Shown here in pieces: positions 1 to 8,945 of a DNA stretch of 64,000 bases (positions are counted from its first letter, which is position 1; the number at the start of each line of letters is the position of its first letter). This stretch comes from an uncultured Propionimicrobium sp. Lineage in GTDB: Bacteria > Actinomycetota > Actinomycetes > Propionibacteriales > Propionibacteriaceae. The translations under genes and the position numbers were made by a program. The DNA lies in NCBI GenBank assembly GCA_946221385.1, contig CAMIGX010000001.1:360952-424951 (forward strand), read 5' to 3'. Below the pieces are notes generated by a model. That model did no database searches, was not told the origin of the DNA, and saw nothing but the letters and a program-made list of their open reading frames with translations.

Positions 1-42
1 CACGTCATAGGTGGTGCCGTTGACAGTCATCTTCAGCTTCAT
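1..42 (-). CDS. Transcarboxylase 1.3S biotin carrier subunit (N-terminal 14 codons only)
   Basis: The minus strand reads MKLKMTVNGTTYDV from an ATG at position 42 to the window edge. This closely matches the start of the 1.3S biotinyl carrier of Propionibacterium methylmalonyl-CoA carboxytransferase, which shuttles CO2 on a biotinyl-lysine between the 12S and 5S subunits. The biotinylation site (the AMKM motif in the family) lies outside the window. A purine-rich AGGGGATAAC precedes the start. The gene is the last visible member of the 5S-12S-small protein-1.3S operon. The call rests on a very short match plus gene order. Confidence 0.8.
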   Translation of the reverse strand, partial: MKLKMTVNGTTYDV

Positions 43-69
43 ATTCGTTATCCCCTGCCTAAGTCAGGC

Positions 70-327
70 TCAGCGCGTCACAGCGCGGTTGTGGACGTTA
101 GTTCTGGACTGCTGCACCCAAGAGCCGGGCACCACGCGGTGCACCGAACGGATGTTGCCTTGGACCCCGAGTTGGGCAGCCGCGGCAGCCGCGAGGAGGA
201 TCAGCTCCTCGTCACTGGGCTGCCGGCGCGCCTCATACTCGGCGACCTTCTTCTCCAGCCGCTCGACTTGCCGAGACAGCTTCGAGACGAGCTTGACCAG
301 CTCTTCTTGCGTCATTTCCTTGGCCAT
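70..327 (-). CDS. Small coiled-coil protein of the transcarboxylase operon
   Basis: An 85-residue protein between the 12S and 1.3S genes, 11 bp after the 12S stop, with a good ribosome site (GAGGTGCACC before ATG). Residues 10-35 form a charged heptad-like helix (KLSRQVERLEKKVAEYEARR). Then comes an Ala-rich segment, EELILLAAAAAAQLG, that resembles the C-terminal parts of small decarboxylase/carboxylase accessory subunits (OadG- or epsilon-like). Its position suggests an assembly or stabilising subunit of the carboxytransferase. That role is inferred from context, and no catalytic motif is visible. It has no predicted membrane span, unlike true OadG proteins. Confidence 0.75.
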   Translation of the reverse strand: MAKEMTQEELVKLVSKLSRQVERLEKKVAEYEARRQPSDEELILLAAAAAAQLGVQGNIRSVHRVVPGSWVQQSRTNVHNRAVTR

Positions 328-338
328 TGGTGCACCTC

Positions 339-1889
339 TTAGGCCGGACCCAGACCGTGCTTTTTGCTCGGCCGCAGCTCGCGCTTATTAGCGAAGGCAG
401 CCAGCGAAGTCGCGATCTCATAGCGGGTATCAGCTGGATCGATGATGTCGTCCACCAAGCCGTGCGCAGCCGACATGTATGGCGTCGAGAAGGTCTCGCG
501 ATACTCCTCGACTAACTCGGCACGACGCACCTCGGGATCTTCAGCCTCAGAGATCTCGCGGCGGAAGACGACGTTCGCCGCGCCCTCAGCACCCATGACG
601 GCGATCTCAGCGCTCGGCCACGCGAAGACCTTGTCGGCACCCAGGTCCTTGGCGCACATCGCCAGGTAGGCGCCGCCATAGGCCTTACGCAACACGACGG
701 TGATCTTCGGGACCGTAGCGGCCGAGTAGGCATAAAGCATCTTGGCGCCGTGCCGGATGATGCCGCCGCGCTCTTGGGCCACGCCGGGCAGGAAGCCCGA
801 GGTGTCGACCAGCGTCACCAGCGGAATGTTGAAGGCATTGCAGAAGCGGATGAACTTGCTCGCCTTGTCCGAAGAGTCGATGTCGAGCACGCCCGACATG
901 ACGCTGGGCTGGTTGGCGATGAAGCCGACGCTCTTGCCGGTGATGCGGCCAAAACCGATGACGATATTGCGCGCCCAACCGGCCTGTACCTCGAGGAAAT
1001 CGCCATTGTCGACGATCTCGTTGATGATGTCGCGGACGTCATAGCCCTTATTGTCTTCAGCAGGCAAGATTTCGCGCAGCTTGGCGTTCGACTCGGCAGT
1101 GAAGTCCGGGTCGACCAGCGGCGGCTCTTCAGTGTTATTGGACGGCAGGAAGCTGAGCAGCTTCTGCGCGATCAAGATCGCCTGCTGGTCATCGTCAGCC
1201 ACGAAGTGCACGACGCCGGAAGCCATTTGCGCGTCCGCGCCACCCAAGTCTTCCTGGGTGACCTTTTCGCCGGTGACCTGCTCGATGACGCCCGGGCCGG
1301 TGATGAACATGTAGGACTTGCGGGTCTGAATGATGAAGTCGGTCAGCGCCGGCGAATAGGCAGCACCACCAGCGCAAGGACCGGAGATGATCGAGATCTG
1401 CGGCACTGCACCCGACAGCTTGACGTTGGAGTAAAAGACCTTGCCATAGCCGGAAAGCGAGTCGATACCTTCCTGGACGCGGGCGCCGCCCGAGTCATTG
1501 AAGAAGATGAACGGGCTACCGGTACGCAGCGCGTCTTCTAGGGCATTGGAGACCTTGATGGAGTGCGTCTCGCCAGCCGAACCACCCATGACGGTGAAAT
1601 CCTGGCTAGCGATGTAGACGACTCGTCCGTCAATGGTCGCGTGGCCGGTGACGACGCCGTCAGCGGGCATGTCAGCGGTGTCCATGCCGAAGGTCGTCGT
1701 CCGGTTCTTACGGAAGGCGCCGACTTCGTGGAAAGAGCCACCGTCGACCAGCTCTTCAATCCGCTCACGGGCGGTCATCTTGCCTTGTTCGTGCTGCTTG
1801 GCAATGCGCTTCTCGCCACCGCCAGCGTGCACCCGGGCGCGCTCGGCAGTGAGATCGTCGATGCGCTCGGCCATTGTTTTCTTAGCCAT
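339..1889 (-). CDS. mmdA: Methylmalonyl-CoA carboxytransferase 12S subunit
   Basis: A 516-residue carboxyltransferase of the crotonase-fold acyl-CoA carboxylase beta family. In transcarboxylase it moves CO2 from methylmalonyl-CoA to biotin on the 1.3S carrier, giving propionyl-CoA. Family motifs are present in both halves: GGSAGETHSIKV, FNDSGGARVQEG and GPCAGGAAYSPALTDF in the N-half, and SGFLPGVAQERGGIIRHGAK and RKAYGGAYLAM in the C-half. Length is typical. AGGAG precedes the ATG. It lies 11 bp after the 5S gene, so one operon is likely. The adjacent 5S gene separates it from decarboxylases or propionyl-CoA carboxylases. It is cytosolic and central to propionate fermentation. Confidence 0.95.
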   Translation of the reverse strand: MAKKTMAERIDDLTAERARVHAGGGEKRIAKQHEQGKMTARERIEELVDGGSFHEVGAFRKNRTTTFGMDTADMPADGVVTGHATIDGRVVYIASQDFTVMGGSAGETHSIKVSNALEDALRTGSPFIFFNDSGGARVQEGIDSLSGYGKVFYSNVKLSGAVPQISIISGPCAGGAAYSPALTDFIIQTRKSYMFITGPGVIEQVTGEKVTQEDLGGADAQMASGVVHFVADDDQQAILIAQKLLSFLPSNNTEEPPLVDPDFTAESNAKLREILPAEDNKGYDVRDIINEIVDNGDFLEVQAGWARNIVIGFGRITGKSVGFIANQPSVMSGVLDIDSSDKASKFIRFCNAFNIPLVTLVDTSGFLPGVAQERGGIIRHGAKMLYAYSAATVPKITVVLRKAYGGAYLAMCAKDLGADKVFAWPSAEIAVMGAEGAANVVFRREISEAEDPEVRRAELVEEYRETFSTPYMSAAHGLVDDIIDPADTRYEIATSLAAFANKRELRPSKKHGLGPA

Positions 1890-1900
1890 CTTTAGACTCC

Positions 1901-3406
1901 TCAGGCCGGTTCGACCACGACGGTGTTGGCGCGGCCGTTGTGGGTGATCGTGTACTTGACTGGGCCAGTCAGCCGGTTGGCTTGGCCTTCGGCTTCTGCC
2001 TTGAGCTGTTCAGCGGTCTTGCCGACAATCTTCGGGCCCTCATCGCGATGTTCGAAGAAAGTCGGGGCGACGCCGGGGAACATGGCGTAGGTGAGCACGT
2101 CCTCGTCAGAGCCGTCGAAGCCGGTCAGCGCCTCGGCCTGCTTGACCAGCTCGTCCCATTCGGGGGCCAGCAGATCGGCCGGACGGCAGTCGATCGCGTC
2201 CTTCTTGGTCTGCTTTTGGGCCAATTCGACGATCTCCGGGTTACGTTCGGCCGGCGATGCGCCGTAGTAGCCCAGCATCATGTCGGCGAACTCGCCGGTC
2301 ATGACCTTGTAGGGACCCATCAAGACGTTGAACACGGCCTGCGAACCGACGATCTGCGAAGACGGGGTGACCAGCGGCGGGTAACCGGCGTCCTTGCGGC
2401 AGACCGGCACCATCTTCATGACCTCATCGATGCGATCTTCTGCACCCTGGGCGCGCAGCTGGGATTCCATGTTGGACAACATGCCGCCGGGTATCTGCGA
2501 GGAGAAGATCTCGGTGTCGACCAGCGTCTTGGACTCGAATGCGGCGTACTTGGGACGGATCTTCTTGAAGTGGTCGCGGATGTTCAAGACCCGTTCCATG
2601 TCGATGCCGGTGGTGTAGCCGGTGTCTTCGAGCATCTCGATGACGGCCTCAGTCGGGTTGTGGCCAGGACCAAGCGACATCGACGAGACAGCCGTGTCGA
2701 CGACGTCAGCACCAGCTTCGATGGCCTTCATCAGCGCGACCTGAGTGACGCCAGTGGTGGAGTGGCAGTGCACGTTGATCTGGACGTCGCCGTAGGTGTC
2801 CTTGATGCCCTTGACGATGTCATAGGCCGGCTGCGGCTTGAGCAGTGCAGCCATGTCCTTCAGCGCGATCGAATCAGCGCCCATGTCGAGCAGCTGACCG
2901 GCGAGCTTGATGTATCCCTCGGTGTCGTGCACCGGCGAGATCGTGTAGCAAATGGTGCCTTGCGCGTGCTTGCCGGCCTTCTTGACCGCAGCCATCGCGT
3001 GCTCGAGGTTGCGCGGATCGTTCATCGCGTCAAAGACGCGGAAGACGTCCATGCCATTCTCGGCGGACTTGTCGACGAAACGGTCGACGACCTCGTCGTT
3101 GTAGTGGCGATAGCCCAGCAGGTTTTGGCCACGCAACAGCATCTGCAGGCGGCTATTGGGCAGCAATTGACGGAAGGTGCGCAGCCGTTCCCAGGGGTCC
3201 TCGTTCAGGAAGCGGATGCAAGCGTCATAGGTTGCACCGCCCCAGCATTCGACGGACCAGAAGCCAGCTGCGTCCATGTCGGCGCAAGCATCGACCATGT
3301 CTTCCATGGCCATTCGGGTGGCCATCAGGCTTTGGTGGGCGTCTCTAAACGCCACCTCGGTAATACCGACCTGACGACCCTGGTTGTTTTCAAGATCGGG
3401 GCTCAT
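1901..3406 (-). CDS. Methylmalonyl-CoA carboxytransferase 5S subunit
   Basis: A 501-residue pyruvate/oxaloacetate carboxyltransferase-type subunit. It transfers CO2 from carboxybiotin to pyruvate to make oxaloacetate, the second half-reaction of transcarboxylase. The N-terminal TIM barrel begins with the RDAHQSLMATRM motif. The expected metal and carbamate residues are visible: Asp22 in RDAHQ, Lys183 in ALKDMAALLKP and the HxH pair His213/His215 in VHCHSTTGV. The C-terminal part (from about residue 360) is the helical PYC_OADA-type domain. It is very close in sequence to the Propionibacterium freudenreichii subunit and is the first gene of the minus-strand operon. Confidence 0.95.
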   Translation of the reverse strand: MSPDLENNQGRQVGITEVAFRDAHQSLMATRMAMEDMVDACADMDAAGFWSVECWGGATYDACIRFLNEDPWERLRTFRQLLPNSRLQMLLRGQNLLGYRHYNDEVVDRFVDKSAENGMDVFRVFDAMNDPRNLEHAMAAVKKAGKHAQGTICYTISPVHDTEGYIKLAGQLLDMGADSIALKDMAALLKPQPAYDIVKGIKDTYGDVQINVHCHSTTGVTQVALMKAIEAGADVVDTAVSSMSLGPGHNPTEAVIEMLEDTGYTTGIDMERVLNIRDHFKKIRPKYAAFESKTLVDTEIFSSQIPGGMLSNMESQLRAQGAEDRIDEVMKMVPVCRKDAGYPPLVTPSSQIVGSQAVFNVLMGPYKVMTGEFADMMLGYYGASPAERNPEIVELAQKQTKKDAIDCRPADLLAPEWDELVKQAEALTGFDGSDEDVLTYAMFPGVAPTFFEHRDEGPKIVGKTAEQLKAEAEGQANRLTGPVKYTITHNGRANTVVVEPA

Positions 3407-3452
3407 GGGTCAATTGTTCCACGTCCTGCTCACAGATGGGTAGCAGGGTCAC

Positions 3453-3471
3453 CTGAACTGAGTCAGTTCAG
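3453..3471. promoter_or_regulatory. 19-bp perfect palindrome between 5S and asnB
   Basis: CTGAACTGA-g-TCAGTTCAG is a perfect 9+1+9 inverted repeat. It sits in the 145-bp divergent intergenic region, about 46 bp upstream of the transcarboxylase 5S start and 81 bp upstream of asnB. There is no T-run, so it does not look like a terminator. Size and placement fit a dimeric repressor or activator operator acting on one or both genes. The regulator is not identifiable from the window. Confidence 0.5.
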
Positions 3472-3551
3472 CAAGCCAGCCGGCGTTCTTCCCAGCTAAA
3501 GGCTGCCAACTCAGGAATACTGGAAGAGTTGTCTAGCTATGAGGAATGCCG

Positions 3552-5477
3552 ATGTGTGGCCTGATGGGCTTTGTCGCCAAGCAGGAACTGACTTCGTCGC
3601 GGATTGAGCAGGTGCGTCAAGCGATGACCTGCCAACGTCATCGCGGCCCTGACGATACTGACGTCGTAACTGACGCGCGGGCCTGCTTTGGCTTCAACCG
3701 ACTGTCGATCATCGACATCGAGCATTCCCAGCAGCCGCTGCGTTGGGGCCCAGCCGATGACCCGGAACGTTATCTGCTGGTCTTCAACGGCGAGATCTAC
3801 AACTACTTAGAACTGCGCGATCAGTTGACGACCCAGTTCGGCGTCGAATTTCAAACCGAAGGTGACGGCGAACCGATCGTCGCAGGCTTCCACCACGTCG
3901 GCCCCGAATGGGTGCAGCAGTTGCGCGGCATGTTCGCGTTCTTGATTTGGGATAGCCGCGAGCAGACACTATTTGGCGCCCGGGATCCCTTCGGCATCAA
4001 GCCGATGTATTACGCAAGGACCCCTGACGGCTACGGATTTTCCTCCGAAGCTAAGAGCTTGCGTGAACTTACCGGGCCGGCCGTCATAGAGCCGGCGACG
4101 CTGCAGCACTACCTGGTCTTGCAGTATGTGCCCGAGCCGGCGTCGATGGACGACCACCTGCATCGGCTCGAATCGGGCTGCTATTTCACGCTGACCAGCG
4201 ACCAGGAAGGCCAGCAGTTCACCCAGACGCGCTATTTCGAACCGCAATTCGATTCGCGACCTGTCAAGGGCGAAGCCGAGCAACAAGAGCTTTACGCGAG
4301 CATCCGTAGCGCCTTAGAAGATTCGGTCGCCAAGCACATGCGGGCTGACGTCACCGTCGGCGCTTTCTTATCTGGCGGCATCGATTCGACCGCGATCGCG
4401 ACGCTGGCCAAGCAGCACAACCCGGATTTGTTGACCTTCACCACTGGTTTCAAGACCGACGGCTATTCGGAGGTGGACGTCGCTGCTGAGTCGGCCGAGG
4501 CGATCGGCGTCAAGCATTTCGTGCGTTGGGTTGACGAGCATGAATTGTTTGAGACGCTGCCATTGATCGTCTGGTATTTGGACGATCCGGTCGCCGATCC
4601 GGCCCTGGTGCCGCTGTATTTCGTCGCCAATGAGGCGCGCAAGCACGTCAAGGTGGTGCTGTCGGGTGAAGGCGCGGACGAACTATTCGGCGGCTACAAC
4701 ATCTATCGCGAACCAATGAGCTTGCGGCCGCTGACTGCGCTACCAGATCCGTTACGGCGCGGCCTGGGTGCGGTCAGCCGGGCGCTGCCGCGAGGTTTCC
4801 GCGGTAAAGACATGCTGCGTCGCGGCGCGATCAATCTGGAGGATCGCTATTACGGCAACGCCCGGATCTTCCGCGAAGAGCAGTTGGCGGGCTTGCTCAA
4901 TAGCTACGACCCAGCCGTCTCGTTCCGGGACGTCACCGACGAGATTTACGCAAAGTCTGCTGATTGGGATCCGATCGCCCGGATGCAGCACGTCGATCTA
5001 TTCACTTGGCTGCGCGGGGACATCTTGGTGAAGGCTGACCGGATGACGATGGCCAATTCGCTGGAATTGCGGGTGCCTTTCTTAGATCGCGACGTCTTCG
5101 AGGTGGCTCGTCACATTCCGGCCAGCGAAAAGATCAGCCGCGAGCAGTCCAAGATCGCGATGCGTCGTGCGCTTGACCAAATCGTGCCCAAACACGTGCT
5201 GGAACGGCGCAAACTCGGCTTCCCCGTCCCGATTAGGGTTTACCTGAAAGATGACTACGGATACTCGTGGGCACGTCAGGTCATCGCGGACGCATCCACC
5301 GACCAGTGGATCGAACCGCAAGCGGTCATCGACCTGCTCGACGAACACCGCCGCGGTGACGCCGACAATTCCCGACGGATCTGGGCGGTGCTGGTGTTCA
5401 TGTTGTGGCATGACATTTTCGTCGCTGAGACGCGCAGCGTCGAGGTGCCGCGTCCGGACTATCCGGTCGAGCTGTGA
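3552..5477 (+). CDS. asnB: Asparagine synthase (glutamine-hydrolysing)
   Basis: A 641-residue AsnB-type enzyme making asparagine from aspartate, glutamine and ATP. An ATG at 3546 is in frame, but the class II glutaminase nucleophile must be Cys2. The start at 3552 gives MCGLMGF and has GAGGA at 3541-3545 as ribosome site, so 3552 is chosen. Residues 1-210 are the glutamine amidotransferase domain (NGEIYNY, RDPFGIKPMYY). The synthetase domain follows with the ATP pyrophosphatase loop SGGIDST at 274-280 and GEGADELFGGYN. It is longer than E. coli AsnB and of the actinobacterial type. It is followed 47 bp later by ilvD on the same strand. Confidence 0.93.
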   Translation: MCGLMGFVAKQELTSSRIEQVRQAMTCQRHRGPDDTDVVTDARACFGFNRLSIIDIEHSQQPLRWGPADDPERYLLVFNGEIYNYLELRDQLTTQFGVEFQTEGDGEPIVAGFHHVGPEWVQQLRGMFAFLIWDSREQTLFGARDPFGIKPMYYARTPDGYGFSSEAKSLRELTGPAVIEPATLQHYLVLQYVPEPASMDDHLHRLESGCYFTLTSDQEGQQFTQTRYFEPQFDSRPVKGEAEQQELYASIRSALEDSVAKHMRADVTVGAFLSGGIDSTAIATLAKQHNPDLLTFTTGFKTDGYSEVDVAAESAEAIGVKHFVRWVDEHELFETLPLIVWYLDDPVADPALVPLYFVANEARKHVKVVLSGEGADELFGGYNIYREPMSLRPLTALPDPLRRGLGAVSRALPRGFRGKDMLRRGAINLEDRYYGNARIFREEQLAGLLNSYDPAVSFRDVTDEIYAKSADWDPIARMQHVDLFTWLRGDILVKADRMTMANSLELRVPFLDRDVFEVARHIPASEKISREQSKIAMRRALDQIVPKHVLERRKLGFPVPIRVYLKDDYGYSWARQVIADASTDQWIEPQAVIDLLDEHRRGDADNSRRIWAVLVFMLWHDIFVAETRSVEVPRPDYPVEL

Positions 5478-5524
5478 CCCAGCAGCCGCAAAAGCCGTAG
5501 TCGGATCGAAATAGGAGAGGTCAA

Positions 5525-7369
5525 ATGCCGAAGCTTCGTTCTCGCACCACCACCGAAGGCCGAAACATGGCCGGCGCGCGGGCGCTGTGGCGAGCTACCG
5601 GCATGACCAATGAAGATTTCGGCAAGCCGATCATCGCCGTAGCGAACTCTTTCACCCAGTTCGTACCCGGCCACGTCGGACTGCGCGACGTCGGCGCGTT
5701 GGTGTCGGAGTCGATCGCGGCTGCGGGCGGCGTCGCCCGCGAATTCAACACCATCGCCGTAGATGACGGCATCGCGATGGGGCACGGCGGCATGCTCTAT
5801 TCGCTGCCCAGCCGCGAGATCATCGCCGACAGCGTGGAATACATGGTCAATGCCCATCAAGCTGACGCGCTGGTGTGCATTTCCAACTGCGACAAGATCA
5901 CCCCCGGCATGTTGCTGGCTGCGCTGCGGCTGAACATTCCGACGGTCTTCGTCTCCGGCGGCCCGATGGAATCTGGCCGGCCCGTCGCGAAGGCGGACGG
6001 CTCCCAGACCCACCGGCTGGATCTGGTCGATGCCATGACCGCAGCCGCCGACGATGCCGTCAGCGATGACGAGTTGCTGCGCATGGAGATGGAAGCCTGC
6101 CCGACCTGCGGTTCGTGCTCGGGCATGTTCACCGCGAACTCAATGAACTGCCTGACTGAAGCGCTTGGCTTGTCGCTGCCGGGCAATGGCACCACGCTGG
6201 CCACGCATGCCTATCGTCGTGAGCTGTTCATCCAAGCCGGTGAACTGATCGTCGAGCTGGCTAGGCGTTTCTATGACCAAGACGACGACTCCGTCTTGCC
6301 GCTGTCGATCGCGACGCATGAGGCCTTTTTGAATGCGATGACCATGGACATCGCGATGGGCGGATCGACGAACACGATCTTGCACCTGCTGGCTGCAGCG
6401 CAGGAAGCTGGCGTCGATTTCGACCAGTCCGACATTGACGAACTGAGCCGCAAGGTGCCCTGCATCTGCAAGGTCGCGCCCAATACCAAGCACTATTTCA
6501 TTGAGGACGTGCACCGCGCCGGCGGTATTCCGGCGATCATGGGCGAGCTGAACCGCGCCGGCCTGCTACGTCAAGAGGTGCATTCGGTCCATCATCCGGA
6601 CTTAGCGTCTCACTTGACGGATTGGGATCTGCGCGGCGGGCAGGCGCTGGAAGCTGCGCAACGGCTCTTCCACGCCGCCCCTGGCGGGGTGCGGACGACC
6701 CAGATGTTCAGCCAATCCAATACCTATGAATCACTCGACTTGGATGACAAGGAGGGCTGCATTCGTTCGGTGCCGAACGCGTACACCGCTGACGGTGGCC
6801 TAGCGATCTTGACCGGCAACATCGCCGTCGACGGCTGCGTCGTCAAGACCGCCGGCGTGCCTGAAGAACAGTGGATCTTCTCCGGCCCCGCGAAGGTGAC
6901 CGAATCTCAAGAGGAGGCCGTCGAGGCGATTTTGGGTGGCCGTATCCAGCCCGGCGACGTGGTCGTCGTCCGTTATGAAGGGCCAAAGGGCGGCCCGGGC
7001 ATGCAGGAAATGCTCTACCCCACTAGCTATCTCAAGGGTGTTGGGCTTGGTCCGAAATGCGCGTTGATCACCGACGGACGCTTCTCCGGTGGTTCGTCAG
7101 GGCTTTCGATCGGCCATGTCAGCCCGGAAGCGGCCGCTGGTGGCGCGATCGGTTTGATCCGCGACGGCGACATCATCTCGATCAATATCCCTGATCGCAC
7201 GATCAACGTCGAGCTATCTGACGAAGAACTGGCCGCCCGCCGGGCTGAACAAGAGGCTGCCGGTTGGCGTCCTGCTGCCCGGCAGCGCGAAGTCAGCAAT
7301 GCGTTGAAGGTCTTCGCGATGCTCGCCCAGTCCGCTGACAAGGGCGCCGCCCGAGTCAAGCTCGACTGA
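5525..7369 (+). CDS. ilvD: Dihydroxy-acid dehydratase
   Basis: A 614-residue IlvD/Edd-family dehydratase that converts 2,3-dihydroxy-isovalerate and -methylvalerate to the 2-oxo acids in valine and isoleucine synthesis. Fe-S cluster cysteines are seen in [12 protein letters not shown] and in the [11 protein letters not shown] segment. The family signatures DGRFSGG and GHVSPEA are near the C-terminus. Full family length. The ribosome site GGAGAGG lies 4 bp before the ATG. Its place behind asnB on the same strand suggests a small amino-acid biosynthesis unit, although no other ilv genes are in the window. Confidence 0.95.
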   Translation: MPKLRSRTTTEGRNMAGARALWRATGMTNEDFGKPIIAVANSFTQFVPGHVGLRDVGALVSESIAAAGGVAREFNTIAVDDGIAMGHGGMLYSLPSREIIADSVEYMVNAHQADALVCISNCDKITPGMLLAALRLNIPTVFVSGGPMESGRPVAKADGSQTHRLDLVDAMTAAADDAVSDDELLRMEMEACPTCGSCSGMFTANSMNCLTEALGLSLPGNGTTLATHAYRRELFIQAGELIVELARRFYDQDDDSVLPLSIATHEAFLNAMTMDIAMGGSTNTILHLLAAAQEAGVDFDQSDIDELSRKVPCICKVAPNTKHYFIEDVHRAGGIPAIMGELNRAGLLRQEVHSVHHPDLASHLTDWDLRGGQALEAAQRLFHAAPGGVRTTQMFSQSNTYESLDLDDKEGCIRSVPNAYTADGGLAILTGNIAVDGCVVKTAGVPEEQWIFSGPAKVTESQEEAVEAILGGRIQPGDVVVVRYEGPKGGPGMQEMLYPTSYLKGVGLGPKCALITDGRFSGGSSGLSIGHVSPEAAAGGAIGLIRDGDIISINIPDRTINVELSDEELAARRAEQEAAGWRPAARQREVSNALKVFAMLAQSADKGAARVKLD

Positions 7370-7377
7370 GTCGAGCT
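7359..7377 (+). other. Hairpin spanning the ilvD stop codon
   Basis: AGCTCGAC-tga-GTCGAGCT is an 8-bp perfect stem whose loop is exactly the ilvD TGA stop codon. No U-tract follows, so an intrinsic terminator is unlikely. It may stabilise the mRNA 3' end, or be chance in GC-rich sequence. Confidence 0.3.
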
Positions 7378-7390
7378 GACCGATAACCTT

Positions 7391-7431
7391 TCAATTTTGA
7401 TAGATTTGACACGTGGAAACGTCAAATTTGA
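7391..7431. promoter_or_regulatory. Two AT-rich palindromes, probable HipB operator
   Basis: TCAATTTTGA (7391-7400, one mismatched pair) and TCAAATTTGA (7422-7431, perfect) are 31 bp apart, about three helical turns. Between and overlapping them, ATTTGAC-N10-GTCAAAT (7404-7427) forms a longer inverted repeat. The block sits directly upstream of the HTH antitoxin gene and is clearly AT-richer than its surroundings. HipB-type antitoxins are known to repress their own operon through spaced palindromes. The assignment is inference from position and symmetry. Confidence 0.5.
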
Positions 7432-7466
7432 AAGCTAGGCGCCGACCTCGGGCCGTGGAAGTAACG

Positions 7467-7709
7467 ATGGCGGAGATCGGCCAGAGCATGCAGCAATGGC
7501 GTAAGTTGAACCGTCGGTCCATCGAACAAACTGCCGCGCAGGCTGGCGTCAGCGTGTCGACCTTGCGTCGCATGGAACAGGGAGAAGGTGCGACGTTGGA
7601 GAATTTCTTGCGCGTGGCACGAACTTTCCAGCTCTTGGATCGAGTAAAAGATTCGGTAGATCCGTTGCAGCATGACCGGGGACGAGCCCTTCTTACCGAC
7701 AGAATCTAA
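7467..7709 (+). CDS. HipB-like XRE-family antitoxin
   Basis: A small Xre/Cro helix-turn-helix protein (80 residues from the ATG at 7467). IGQSMQQWRKLNRRSIEQTA and AGVSVSTLRRMEQGEGATLE form the HTH. It is 6 bp upstream of a HipA-type kinase, so it is the probable antitoxin and autorepressor of a type II pair. The frame can be extended to a GTG at 7413 (98 residues), but that start has no ribosome site and would lie inside the palindromic operator. The ATG at 7467 has GGAAG at 5-nt spacing and is preferred. The longer form is not excluded, for example as a leaderless transcript. Confidence 0.75.
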   Translation: MAEIGQSMQQWRKLNRRSIEQTAAQAGVSVSTLRRMEQGEGATLENFLRVARTFQLLDRVKDSVDPLQHDRGRALLTDRI

Positions 7710-7715
7710 TTAGAC

Positions 7716-8945
7716 ATGAAGGCCCGCCAGCCGTTAGAGATCTTCAGCTCCCTAGGAGCTGAAGAGATTGAGGTCGCCACCTACTACCCCGAGAGAAACG
7801 GCGGGGTACTCGAGTATGAACCGACCTGGGTGTCCCATCCACACGCCTATCCGCTTAGCCCAGCACTTCCGCTTATGCGAGGTAAGCAGCGCCTCATGTC
7901 GGTGGCTGAAAAATTGCCTGCACTGCTTTCCGACTCAGCCCCAGATAGATGGGGCCGGATGCTAATTCAAAGGGATTTTGCTGCGAACGGCAGACAACCC
8001 ACTGAAGTTGATTATCTATTGGGCGTCGCTGATCGATACAGACTCGGAGCTCTCCGCTTCTTTGTCGAGGGCACAGCCCAAGCCCCGATTAGCCGCGTGC
8101 CAAAGGTACTCGAACTCGCCGACCTGGAACGAGCGGCTCGGCTGGTGCAGGAGGGCTCGTCGAGCATAGAAGTCGTCCAACGGATTGCGCAGGCTGGATC
8201 TTCTCTGGGCGGCGCTCGACCTAAAGCCACGGTCGTTGCTGAAGACGGTCGGTTAATGATGGCAAAGTTCAGTTCTACCGATGACACCATTGACGTAGTT
8301 TCCTGGGAAAAAGTCTGCCTCGATATCGCACGCGCGGCGGGGATCAGAGTTCCGGCGTCGAGAATTCTTCATGTCAACCGGCGGCCGGTGTTGTTGGTGG
8401 AACGTTTCGACCGTCGCTATGACGATCTCGGCAATGAGCATCGGGTGCCATATATGTCGGCACTGACGCTGCTGGATCTCAGCGACGGACAGCGATCGTC
8501 GATGGTAGAAATCGCCGAAGCTCTTCAGCCTGTCGCCTCAGATGCTGCAAATGATCTGGGAGAGCTATTCAGTCGCGCAGCGCTGAACTTGCTGGTGGGA
8601 AATACCGACAATCACCTGCGTAATCACGGTTTCCTAAGAACCGACAGCGGCTGGACGTTATCGCCCCTTTTTGACGTGAATCCGGCGACGACGAAAACGG
8701 ATTTCGCAACTTCGGTCGACGTGGCCACTGAAGATTCAGTCGACTCCCTAATGGGAGCTGCTGAATGGTTCGGCCTAACTCAAGAACAAGCACTGTCCCG
8801 GCTGCAGGCCATAGTGGATTCGACGTCGAGTTGGCGAGATCTGGCTCGACAGCATGGGATTCCATCGGCGCAAGACGCTCTCGTGCAAGCAGGTTTCGAC
8901 GGACCACACCTCGCTCGCGCCAAGCAATGGCTCACCGAAGGTTAG
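7716..8945 (+). CDS. HipA-like Ser/Thr kinase toxin
   Basis: A 409-residue HipA-family protein. An N-terminal HipA_N-like part (LLSDSAPDRWGRMLI) is followed by a glycine-rich loop SSLGGARPKA, a probable ATP-contact lysine in MMAKF, the catalytic motif NTDNHLRNHGF and the metal-binding PLFDVNP. Known HipA toxins phosphorylate aminoacyl-tRNA synthetases such as GltX and trigger growth arrest. The target here is unknown. The active-site residues look intact. It is co-transcribed with the upstream XRE gene. Its 3' end overlaps the convergent epimerase gene by 14 bp. The locally lower GC suggests acquisition by transfer. Confidence 0.85.
   Translation: MKARQPLEIFSSLGAEEIEVATYYPERNGGVLEYEPTWVSHPHAYPLSPALPLMRGKQRLMSVAEKLPALLSDSAPDRWGRMLIQRDFAANGRQPTEVDYLLGVADRYRLGALRFFVEGTAQAPISRVPKVLELADLERAARLVQEGSSSIEVVQRIAQAGSSLGGARPKATVVAEDGRLMMAKFSSTDDTIDVVSWEKVCLDIARAAGIRVPASRILHVNRRPVLLVERFDRRYDDLGNEHRVPYMSALTLLDLSDGQRSSMVEIAEALQPVASDAANDLGELFSRAALNLLVGNTDNHLRNHGFLRTDSGWTLSPLFDVNPATTKTDFATSVDVATEDSVDSLMGAAEWFGLTQEQALSRLQAIVDSTSSWRDLARQHGIPSAQDALVQAGFDGPHLARAKQWLTEG

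Noticed and set aside
1940..3499. 519-codon open frame on the plus strand opposite the 5S gene
   Set aside because: It is the antisense shadow of a strongly conserved gene. Its translation is Val/Asp/His-rich without any domain.
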